A stretch of 44,045 nucleotides of DNA, taken from positions 1 to 44,045 of the forward strand of contig CANQOB010000013.1 of the NCBI GenBank assembly GCA_947625385.1, in the 5' to 3' direction. The position numbers were made by a program, and so were the translations under genes. Of the stretch, positions 32,301-37,836 are shown piece by piece. The notes under the pieces are model-generated. The model was not told the origin of the DNA. It made no database searches and was given only the letters and a program-made list of their open reading frames with translations. The stretch's first letter is position 1. Each line of letters opens with the position of its first letter. Origin of the DNA: an uncultured Clostridia bacterium. Its GTDB lineage: Bacteria; Bacillota; Clostridia; Christensenellales; Borkfalkiaceae.

Positions 32301-34872
32301 GGCATACTATAACCCCGATTCCGCAAACTACGAAAACAGCGACCCGTTCGCTGTCACGATCACAACGATCAAGACGACGATCACCGTCAACGAAAATGCG
32401 GTTTACGGCGTCGATTGGGCGGAGACGTTCGATGAAGCCGCGTTCAAGACATGGTTCTTCGAAACGGCATGCGGGCTCTCTGCATTCGATATCGATTTGA
32501 ATTTGAATTCCGCGGATACGAAGATCGGAAGCACCTATCTTTCGACGTTCACTTTGCCCGCGGTAATGCAGGATTACTACGAATTCAGCACGGGCGAGAT
32601 CTCTGTTGACATCGTATTCAAAATCAAATCTGTCGACGTCGGCGGCACGCTGTACACTATTGAGGACGCGCTCGAGACGGCGCAAAACGGCACCGTCACC
32701 GTCAAGCACGATACGGCATTTGCGACGCAGGACATCGCCGACAGGGCAGGGTATAAGGACGGTTGCTACACGGTTAAAGCAAACGTCACACTCCTGTTGC
32801 CTTATGATGGCGGCAGTGCGTGGAACGGTACGCCTGGAACAAATAGTAGCGGGACAAATACCATGTCCTTTGGGAACGCCAACAATTGCAAATTAACTTT
32901 GCAAATACCTGAGAGCATAGTACTCACCAATCATGGTACAATCAATGTCGGCGGTTATACAACGGGCAGCAGCGGCGGTGCTACGGCGGGGCAAACCTTT
33001 GGCGACTATGCAAAGATTGAACTTGGTGAAGCAGCCAAGATTGATTCGTACGGCAATATCAATGCCTATGGCTTTATCGTAGAAGCAGCACAAAATAATA
33101 GCTCCGAAGTCCACATGCACACGGGCACGCTCACCATGCCGTTTATTGTGGTCGAGTTCCGCGGCGGTTCGGCTTACTTCGGAATTTATGGCAATATGCA
33201 AGGTACGCCGTTCAATCGGTTTATGATGCACAATGTTACATCAAAACTTATTGTGGAATCTCTGGCGAAATTGAACGGACATGCAAACCTGCATACGGGC
33301 ACCCCGAATCAGGATAACACCACAGATATTCAGCTGATCGGAAGCGATACAAGCCATTTGATTCAATTACTTGACGATGCACGCTTGGAAGCGAAATTAC
33401 AGGCAAAGGCATTTGATACAAATAATGCAGTTGTAGAAACGAAAGTTGATATATACGGCAATATGAAGTTGAATGCTATGACTTTGGAAATCAGTGCGCT
33501 TGGGCAAGAATTGAAACTTTCAACTGCATCGGTATTTTTCCCGCTCTCCTGGCAGTGGCAGGTCTCGTTGAATAAGTTGGGCGATCAAAATGTCACAGCA
33601 GATTTGCTCAGCCAAAAGATCAAACTTCTTCCTGGTGCTTCGCTCACGATTGGAGAAGGTGTAATCGCAACAGCTTCCGAAATTGCGGTTTATGGCGCAA
33701 AAGATTGGACTGATACAAAAGTTAGCGCCCCGAGCGTGTACCCGAATAAAGACGATGCAAGTCTGACCGTCAACGGTACATTAAATATTGATGTTTTGGG
33801 TGGCAAAATTTCGTCTAAGCATGAGGGCGCGGAAGTCAAAGTCGGCACGACTTCGGTTGTCACACATGAACTGACTTCGGCTAGTATGACGAGCTCTAAG
33901 TGGACAGATATAAGTCTTACTTTAATGCCAGTCAATAGCGATAATACAATAAACGATGCGGCAAGTGGCACATGGTATTATAAGGATAATGTGTGGGTTG
34001 GACCCGATACACAATTTGAGATTGATTATGCATTTGTGTTCAAGGATGCAGAAGGCAATGTGCAAAAGGAAGAAAGTGTGCCTATAAATCCCAATCCTTC
34101 GATACGCACGCCGGGAATGGGTTCATTTGCGTTACAGCCTGCATCCTGCGAAGGTTGGACCTTTATCGGTTGGTTTACCGATGAAGCTTGCTCTGAACAA
34201 AATGCAATCGGTCAAATCAGTGGAACATTGTACGATAATTGTCAGCTCTTCGGTTTGTTCCAAAAAGTGGATGCTTACGTCATTTCTTACAATACGGAAT
34301 ATCCGGATGACTATACGTTGCCGAGTGATAAAGCAATGGCTATCGGTTCGGAAACCGTGCTGGCACAGGATATCCAAACCTTTGATCCGAAAAAATACGA
34401 CGATATCATGACGAAATACGACTATGATGTGAACGTACAGTATTATTTCGATGGTTGGTATGTCGACCGGCAGTTGACGAAAGAATATTCTCTCGACAAT
34501 CTGAAAGAGATGTATGGCGAAACGACCGGCGCAACGCCTGTCAACCTCTATGCGAAATGGACAAAAAAAGTCACTTTGACGATAAATCTTGAAGCACTAG
34601 GGGAATATGGATTTTTAAGCCCTGGTGCAACTAAAACTGCAAGTGTGGTCGTGACTTTTAGCGGTACAGACTTTTCATTGCAGAAGAGCGTGACAAGTGA
34701 GGGAGGAAGCATGTTCACCGGCGGTCCTAATAAACAGACTGACACCATAACCATTTATCTAAAACCCGAGCAAACATATACGATTAGCAGTCATGAAGGC
34801 ACACTATCCGGCACCGCGAACGGTACGGCAGAAGCGGGTAAGGACATCACCATTACCGTCAGCAACACATAA
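23329..34872 (+). CDS. Giant exported repeat protein with InlB- and MBG-like repeats
   Basis: The product is 3,847 residues; AAGGAG 8 bases upstream selects ATG 23329. A signal peptide ends near LALCFGCATD, with a plausible but imperfect lipobox (Cys23). InlB B-repeat-like units follow (FVGWTLDANYY, KGYHFTGKW, FEGWFTDSD). About 15 MBG-like repeats of roughly 85-95 residues span nt 24160-28260, typified by YGDxPxPxVxYxGF ... AGSYTVxxxGYxSxNY ... FTVxKKxLTV. About 14 shorter repeats (TYNGKPQGRTLDEL type, ending YTVNINKAQ) span 28560-32160. The rest is a beta-rich region with many T/N/G turns and final InlB-like units (FIGWFTDEACSEQ, FDGWYVDR). There is no LPxTG motif or C-terminal membrane helix, so retention must be by lipid anchor or partner proteins. 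It is probably an adhesin or surface-layer scaffold; specific binding is unknown. Confidence 0.85.
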   Translation: MKKKWIAAAAVFLFGALALCFGCATDVAAEKRTVTFRNGDEVFAEQEVTLGEKYSFPDETPSREQPDDEHRYTFVGWTLDANYYEYRSELIEAPEEVYADLSVYAVFRLEIIDGNTGDNTDIPYRVEFRMPRGEDFGEQSGVLLEEQTVYRHGDATIPDPDDMPVIKGYHFTGKWEGGSLTDVRGHRRVTAVYEKNIYKYVWHYLDQTVEREAEYREKIDLTQTPEADSAFKFEGWFTDSDRKTPATLTEMPDGDVHLYAKHTVDFSVVTVSKEGNMVYGDPANNLFIAGLKEAEGLEYSFRWTVNGSAGDVTVNSSYPLKDAGTYHVAVHVFANYKDGVLTDEGDASVDGDKQSTVFEIVLEQATLTAELSISSHSVVYGSPVPQATITYSGFMFGETAESVGVREDFVYLQDGEEAGPQFHVGTYSVEARPHALRNYKFAPIEQPAFEVTKKQLDVSVSFAGGVYGVEFAPTFAFEGFEYEESENVLGEHWFTEGAERLVGGERLNAGAHSVKLFGFASDDYDVRLPAEETHFTIDKRTASATLSAEGGIYGVSPELGYAFDNVLDDDKGKFTPAYSFAREGTAYPDTARFIVGNYTVTATFTEEGSDNYAPLTVTGTHFTITKKALTVGVSVRESYLYGETVSPSLVFRAEEFAFDENERTPGFLTGTLRYIYRTAAAPEAEYSSPRHVVDSYTVEASGYDSANYALSFPKTSFEVTQKALTLTVHLQSDSLLYGERPAPASAFAALNGVEYNGFIAGETPNTVFGNKLPTISYQSESGEPQSEFHAGSYVATTGAELRNYAVSVVPARFTVRPRTLYVGISLVKAALVYGEKPQASVVYTHAGYDGFLEGEQSLAAGAYLEYSGAETYTQSTLSDSATKMIAGSYALSVKGIPALDDYTLTYQQGVTVSVARRALTVTLTEGSGVYTYGDTPKVTVTFGAFAYDEDETSLFGERASTILYFKDGAAEQYAVKKYFDAGSYTATLQGLENANYTVDVKDASFTVNKKLLTVTVTAGGFTYGDQDRPAPALGYNGFVPEEDENVLGGEPVYTYLRAREDYSDRPYFDAGSYTVSVKGYSSDNYQIEYQSGNFTVARRTAVATLSAQGGTYGDTPAVSYSAPAVLARDLDGFGFRYTYTFSRTSNGGKTEYTPANYAHYQAGWYQVTLTYTANDNYTFSVRSATFRIEKKPLTVGVDGVDGSYVYGNVPSPELTFRGFVGDEGESQFTARPEEPFTYYEESGRSTNVRNFPVGSYSVGATEGYTADNYTVSSEEKTPFRVTKADLTVTVKAEDIVYGGTPNPTVSYSPFAFGEDARVLKGSANYTYFLGEAQKDGLLHAGKYTVKVDGFTSANYDIRYVSGNFTVAQKQLTVSATVANITYGEEPVPSVTYRGLIPGESADDLQGELVCTYSDAKNSKGFLRAGEHTLTLSGYLSDDYAISYETATFRVSPKPITVSVTDENNFADSIYDGSRKLGLSSTVEGLVDGDTVEGLGSLRYVLKGTRNPSADVNGVLHADSYTFTASGYSSEDYTVSYVYGTERRDEVSFTVSPTEVRLSLKDGWSVYGDDTEGEWLTATGSVYNEELTFTTSIDKDGTTYTGKDLYLPCGKYTVTVSYDVNPDYRVTSEGAELEGSVSVTFTVAPKSVRISASGTQPWAKRSDWAYVPTLDDDRFVLTGTIVLNNPAGLDAKDYHADSVGDVFVWQTPCKITLKDSSVEVTDNFTFTYAFNLTLSNSDFRIEKPSESTVSYDSREHSFQVTATAEGVDTKDITIEYKTEEEGVYSASVPAFINAGTYTVYFKVTADNCKPEEGNFTVTVNRATPDLKAATDSSVYVYNKSTHLTEETVRGAVIRGNVYHDATVEYSLDALGFGAFPQVTDAGSYTITVKVSGDNYNEKSETYSFVIAKATVEVPEIAHKTYNKEPQKADVDTENALYTVRKNDGGTAAGSYDVVLALTDGSNYKWAGHDDDEESAVLTLTFVIDKATLDMGSVKWNYVEGAFTYDKTAHSVALTGLPEEGDIEVVYQQESGTAAGEYHAVATLTYDDTNYNDITTEWTLTWNIAKANYTVSAVTDDAGYTYNGAAQGRTAEALKALIEALEGDEFEVKFVGNNQFTGAGDHPVKYTVTGNSNYHDIEEGTYTVKIAQAQAAIDTSAITFGDLAKNDEYTYSATYKGAAYTVDWKAAKPADDFHGTLTKEHIHVVGASSFTNYRDGGYTITLTIDGTDNYKGASLTYTVNINKATPVVSEGDGSFTYDTHDKKDEIAQNFTATGVFGDDYTVKYRLAEGEWQDSLPAITNAGTYQIGVQISGANYETVEESFSVTVAKAEFNTESVTDPAAVTYNGKPQGRTLDELKRLVTALGSDGFEVTFEGEGQFTDAGEHTVTYKVSGNDNYAEKTGTYTVNINKAQAQLDVAGITTEYTFTAAEQSVNLSAAKATSGIVGADGYGEITFEKDGTLITEFKFTNVGEGNGVTITVKLADGKNFTGTEETITLTVAKANYTVNAPAQNYDYDATEHGEAITVSGLAGDALQAGDYTVTYNGEKSVAKYKNYQDGGYTVQYAVSASKNYNAANGSYKITINKAKPTLDGFTDEKSYTYDKDTETQVDETTVRSAVVKDNVFGDETVEYSLTGSAFGAFPNIKNAGSYTITVRVSGDNYETRTATYTLTVARKTVTVEKLTDIETTYDGKPHNHEVNVNLDGDTRENVVQDINYVYSVGGSGVEETPNFTDVGTYSVTVTVTPTSNYTFGDGIVFSTNYTVTINKAQAVIDTSDIDFGELTGEGDARSATYKGTPYTVDWTAAKPADDFNGTLTEEIQVSGDSSFTDANTYTVTLTLAGNDNYEGDTKVFTITIDKAKAVIDTSAITFGDLVKGGDEYTYSATYRGTPYPVDWSKATSNFGTVTFNETEIKNAATYTVTLSVAETPNYEGDTKEFTITINKAKAVAPDEKPTKIEDVLRAKGKTLGEVELSAPYFWVNAGEELGVQPSRTAQAYYNPDSANYENSDPFAVTITTIKTTITVNENAVYGVDWAETFDEAAFKTWFFETACGLSAFDIDLNLNSADTKIGSTYLSTFTLPAVMQDYYEFSTGEISVDIVFKIKSVDVGGTLYTIEDALETAQNGTVTVKHDTAFATQDIADRAGYKDGCYTVKANVTLLLPYDGGSAWNGTPGTNSSGTNTMSFGNANNCKLTLQIPESIVLTNHGTINVGGYTTGSSGGATAGQTFGDYAKIELGEAAKIDSYGNINAYGFIVEAAQNNSSEVHMHTGTLTMPFIVVEFRGGSAYFGIYGNMQGTPFNRFMMHNVTSKLIVESLAKLNGHANLHTGTPNQDNTTDIQLIGSDTSHLIQLLDDARLEAKLQAKAFDTNNAVVETKVDIYGNMKLNAMTLEISALGQELKLSTASVFFPLSWQWQVSLNKLGDQNVTADLLSQKIKLLPGASLTIGEGVIATASEIAVYGAKDWTDTKVSAPSVYPNKDDASLTVNGTLNIDVLGGKISSKHEGAEVKVGTTSVVTHELTSASMTSSKWTDISLTLMPVNSDNTINDAASGTWYYKDNVWVGPDTQFEIDYAFVFKDAEGNVQKEESVPINPNPSIRTPGMGSFALQPASCEGWTFIGWFTDEACSEQNAIGQISGTLYDNCQLFGLFQKVDAYVISYNTEYPDDYTLPSDKAMAIGSETVLAQDIQTFDPKKYDDIMTKYDYDVNVQYYFDGWYVDRQLTKEYSLDNLKEMYGETTGATPVNLYAKWTKKVTLTINLEALGEYGFLSPGATKTASVVVTFSGTDFSLQKSVTSEGGSMFTGGPNKQTDTITIYLKPEQTYTISSHEGTLSGTANGTAEAGKDITITVSNT
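24160..28260 (+). repeat. About 15 tandem MBG-like repeats in the giant gene
   Basis: Units open with YGD, YGE or YGV near 24160, 24468, 24723, 24981, 25240, 25531, 25822, 26118, 26390, 26657, 26938, 27214, 27466 and 28018, a period of about 260-300 bases. One divergent unit with YDG lies near 27735. Units have diverged at DNA level, so they are not recent copies. Confidence 0.8.
28560..32160 (+). repeat. Second repeat class in the giant gene, with near-identical DNA copies
   Basis: About 14 units contain TYNG, TYDK or ATYKG near their starts and AGTYT or AGSYTITV near the middle. Some are close at DNA level: about 29786-29900, 31640-31740 and 31898-32010 share long identical stretches, and 28950-29020 resembles 31230-31300. 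This suggests recent duplication or gene conversion. Confidence 0.75.
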
Positions 34873-34879
34873 CCAACCA

Positions 34880-34909
34880 TTTCCTGCGCGGCGGGAGCCG
34901 CGCAGGAAA
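34880..34909 (+). other. 13-bp hairpin between the giant gene and the ABC ATPase gene
   Basis: TTTCCTGCGCGGC pairs perfectly with GCCGCGCAGGAAA around a GGGA loop. It is followed by A-rich sequence, not T, so it is not an intrinsic terminator. It could stabilise or process the message between a very long and a short cistron. Confidence 0.75.
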
Positions 34910-34943
34910 ACAAAATAAACCAACTCTACGGAGGATATGAATC

Positions 34944-36164
34944 GTGAATCTTGAATTACTTGCACTTGTCGGTTGGCAAATTCCCGTCCTTGCGGTACTT
35001 GTCGCCGTCATCGTACTCATTGTCGCGTTCCAGGGGTACCTGCTCTTTTTGCTCTTCAAAAAACCCAAAAAGAAGGCAGAAAAGTCCGATGAAACGCCTC
35101 GGGAACTCGCCGTCTGCTGCGTAGCGGCGTCATCCGCCGAGGAGCCTGTCGAAGAGCCCGTCGAGGAGCCCGCTCCCGTTGAGGAACCCGTCGAGGAGCC
35201 CGCTCCCGTCGAGGAGCCCGCTCCCGTCGAGGCGCCCGCTCCCGTCGAAGAGCCTGTCGAGGAACCCGCTCCCGCCGAAGAACCCGTCGAGGAACCCGCT
35301 CCCGTCGAGGCGCCCGCCAATGAAACGGCGGAGGAGATTCTCGAAGAGTACGGTCTTGAAAGCGTGGAAGAGATCACGCCGGAGATCGCAGAGGAGATCA
35401 TGGCGGTGCCCACCCACCACGACGAGGAGGCGAGGGAAGTCGTCTGCGTCGAGGGGCTCTACAAGAAGTACTCGAAGAAGGCGGATTACGCCGTTGCGGA
35501 CGTGAATTTCCGCTGCTATGAGGGCGAGATCGTCGGACTTTTGGGACATAACGGCGCGGGGAAATCCACGACGCTCAAATGTCTCGAAGGGATGCTTCCG
35601 TTCGAGAAGGGGAACATCTCCATCTACGGGCACGACGTCATCAAAGAGCCCATCGAAGCGAAGGCGAACATGGGCTTTGTCACGGACAACCATGCGACCT
35701 TCGTCAAGATGACGGGCATGCAATATCTCTCCTTCATGGCGGACGTGTATAAAGTGCCGAACGAAGTGCGCAAGGAGCGCGTGGAGCAGCTCGAAGAGAT
35801 CTTCCAGCTCGGCGACGCGATCAACAACCTCATTTCCTCTTATTCGCACGGCATGCGGCAAAAAGTGTGCATGATGGGCAGTCTTATGCACATGCCCAAG
35901 CTGTGGGTTTTGGACGAGCCGATGACCGGTCTCGACCCGCGCACCATGCACGCGGTGCAGCAGTTCATGCGCGAGTATGCGAACAAGGGCAACTGTATCA
36001 TCTTTTCGTCCCACGCCCTCATCACCGTGGCGAGGATGTGCGACCGCGTCGTGCTTCTCCGCACGGGGCATCAGCTCGACGATCTCAACATCAAACGTCT
36101 CATGACGGTAGACCCCAATTTCGACTTCGAGGAGTATTTCTTAAAGCATGAAAGACAGGATTGA
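34944..36164 (+). CDS. Membrane-anchored ABC transporter ATPase with acidic Pro-Glu linker
   Basis: The 406-residue product has an unusual front end: a transmembrane helix at about residues 13-38, then KKPKKK, then an acidic proline-rich linker (about 64-128) made of EEPAPVEEP-type repeats. Only then comes an ordinary ABC ATPase, with Walker A GHNGAGKST at 201-209, signature YSHGM at 300-304 (common in ABC-2-type exporters), Walker B LWVLDEPMTGLDP with Asp324-Glu325, and the switch histidine in SSHAL. GTG 34944 follows GGAGG at 9 bases; the nearer ATG at 34937 is out of frame and closes at once. The permease gene overlaps its end by 17 bases. The ATPase should energise that permease at the inner face of the membrane; the long linker suggests tethering to another partner. 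Confidence 0.88.
   Translation: MNLELLALVGWQIPVLAVLVAVIVLIVAFQGYLLFLLFKKPKKKAEKSDETPRELAVCCVAASSAEEPVEEPVEEPAPVEEPVEEPAPVEEPAPVEAPAPVEEPVEEPAPAEEPVEEPAPVEAPANETAEEILEEYGLESVEEITPEIAEEIMAVPTHHDEEAREVVCVEGLYKKYSKKADYAVADVNFRCYEGEIVGLLGHNGAGKSTTLKCLEGMLPFEKGNISIYGHDVIKEPIEAKANMGFVTDNHATFVKMTGMQYLSFMADVYKVPNEVRKERVEQLEEIFQLGDAINNLISSYSHGMRQKVCMMGSLMHMPKLWVLDEPMTGLDPRTMHAVQQFMREYANKGNCIIFSSHALITVARMCDRVVLLRTGHQLDDLNIKRLMTVDPNFDFEEYFLKHERQD
35138..35320 (+). repeat. Tandem repeats encoding the Glu-Pro-Ala-Pro-Val linker
   Basis: Copies of gaggagcccgctcccgtc and close variants repeat about nine times. They encode alternating EEPVEEPAPV units. Copy number is likely to vary between strains. Confidence 0.85.
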
Positions 36165-37836
36165 TTTCAGACAAGTGGGAACGCTCCTCCGCAAACAGCT
36201 GCAAGAGCGTGCATCCGCCTATAAAAAGGGAAACTTCGATGTATTCGGGTTTCTTCTTCGCTGGTTTCTCGTTGCGGTGTTTCTTGCGGTGTTCATCGTC
36301 TTTTTCGGACGGTTCACCGACATCTATCTCTCCGTCAAGACGGCGGGCGTCTTACAGGAAAGAACGCGTCTTTACGAACTTCTCTCCATCGTGTACACGC
36401 TCATCCTGCTCTTCCTCGTGATCGGCGGAATCTCGCAGATCAACCGCCGTCTCTTCGACGCGGACGACATCAAGCTCCTCATGGGGATGCCCGTGGGTGC
36501 GCGCACGATCTTTGTGGCGAAGCTCATCTCTATCTATTTCGGGCAGCTCTTGGTCTCTGCGGCGTGCGTGCTCTCCGTGAACGTTACGGTCGCCATCCAT
36601 GTCCCGCAGGATTGGATCTTCTATCTGATGACGGCGGTGTTCTGCTTCCTGCTCCCGCTCGTCTCGCTTGCGATCTCCGCTTTGGTCGCGATGCCGTACC
36701 ATGCCGTCAAACAGTTTCTCAAAAACCGTTTCGTTCTGTACTTTATCCTCATCACGCTGCTGACGGGAGCGCTCTTCTATGTGTACTCCGTCGTGCTCGG
36801 CGCGGTGCGGGATATGCTCCTCGGGGATTCTCTCCGCTATTTCTTCAACGAACAGGTGATGAGCTTCTTGCAGACGGTGACGAAATACCTCTATCCCGGC
36901 GTGTGGATAGCGGACTTCCTTCTCGGACAGAATCTGCTCGTCGCCGGGCTCGGGCTTCTGGGCGTGCTCGTGGTCTGTCTCGTGATTGCGCTCGTCGTCA
37001 TCCGCAGCCTCATGCGCTGGGTGATGCAGTCGAGAATCGCGGGGGACGTCAACTTCATTCGCCGCAAGAGCGAGATAAGACAGCAAAAGCATCCCTTCCT
37101 TGCGCTGATGAAAAAGGACTTCTTGCTCATCTTCCGCACGCCCTCCTACACGTTCTCGTACTTTTCGGTCGCGGTCGTCATGCCGCTCATGGTGTACTTC
37201 TGTATGACGATCGGCTCCTCCATCGTCACGAAGCTCGTCGGCATGAACTGCAATGTGGAGATCGCGATTCTCTTGACGTTTCTCTTCGGTGCGCTCACGA
37301 ACGTGTTCTGCGCGACGAATATCAGCCGCGAAGGGGAGATGTTCCTCTCGGAGAAGGCTTATCCCATCGACTATAAAGCGGTGTTCTTCTCCAAAGTGCT
37401 GCTCTGTTTGTTCGTGACGGCGGTCTCCCAGCTCATCAGCGCGGTGCTGCTCGCCGCCACGGGCTATATCGTGTGGTGGGCGGCGCTCTTCATCTTCCTC
37501 GGCGGCGTTCTGTGCAGCTTTGCGCAGATCTGTTTCGCCACGCGCTACGACTTCAATCACGCCAAGTTCTCCACCGAGGAGGACGGCGAGATCAAGGAAT
37601 CCGGCAATACGGTGAGCGCGGTCATCGTGCTCGGCATGGCGGTCTCCTTCCTCGTCGGCGGGAGCGTGCTCCTCTTGCGCCTTGTCTTTGCGCTCCGCCC
37701 CGTCGTCGGGCTCGACTATCTCACCTATCTCATCGTGGGCGTCGTGTCGATGTGCGCCGCCGGACTTGCTTATTATTATCTCATACGCAAACTCGGAAAG
37801 AAATACCATGAGTTCAGCGGGGGAGGTCAAATGTGA
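36148..37836 (+). CDS. ABC transporter permease (ABC-2-like exporter, about 12 helices)
   Basis: The 562-residue product has about twelve hydrophobic segments in two sets of six, separated by a basic cytoplasmic loop (RRKSEIRQQKHPFLALMKKDF) around residues 305-330. The layout fits the large single-chain permeases of the putative ABC exporter group (ABC-2 superfamily) in Firmicutes. No extracellular domain of any size is present. It overlaps the ATPase gene upstream and shares the ATGTGA junction with the surface protein gene downstream, so the three are translationally coupled. Substrate cannot be read from the sequence; the neighbouring surface proteins, a lipid or a drug are all possible. 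Confidence 0.85.
   Translation: MKDRIDFRQVGTLLRKQLQERASAYKKGNFDVFGFLLRWFLVAVFLAVFIVFFGRFTDIYLSVKTAGVLQERTRLYELLSIVYTLILLFLVIGGISQINRRLFDADDIKLLMGMPVGARTIFVAKLISIYFGQLLVSAACVLSVNVTVAIHVPQDWIFYLMTAVFCFLLPLVSLAISALVAMPYHAVKQFLKNRFVLYFILITLLTGALFYVYSVVLGAVRDMLLGDSLRYFFNEQVMSFLQTVTKYLYPGVWIADFLLGQNLLVAGLGLLGVLVVCLVIALVVIRSLMRWVMQSRIAGDVNFIRRKSEIRQQKHPFLALMKKDFLLIFRTPSYTFSYFSVAVVMPLMVYFCMTIGSSIVTKLVGMNCNVEIAILLTFLFGALTNVFCATNISREGEMFLSEKAYPIDYKAVFFSKVLLCLFVTAVSQLISAVLLAATGYIVWWAALFIFLGGVLCSFAQICFATRYDFNHAKFSTEEDGEIKESGNTVSAVIVLGMAVSFLVGGSVLLLRLVFALRPVVGLDYLTYLIVGVVSMCAAGLAYYYLIRKLGKKYHEFSGGGQM

Noticed and set aside
24217-32709. An open frame of 2,830 codons on the minus strand, antisense to the giant gene
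   Set aside because: It is rich in Arg, Asp, Val and Gly, has no recognisable domain, signal peptide or ribosome site, and mirrors the GC-biased third positions and repeats of the plus-strand gene. The frame closes near where the GC-rich codon use ends.
35138-35320. Minisatellite or assembly artefact in the Glu/Pro repeat
   Set aside because: The frame stays open into a full ABC ATPase and the upstream membrane helix and ribosome site are sound, so I treat it as a coding linker.
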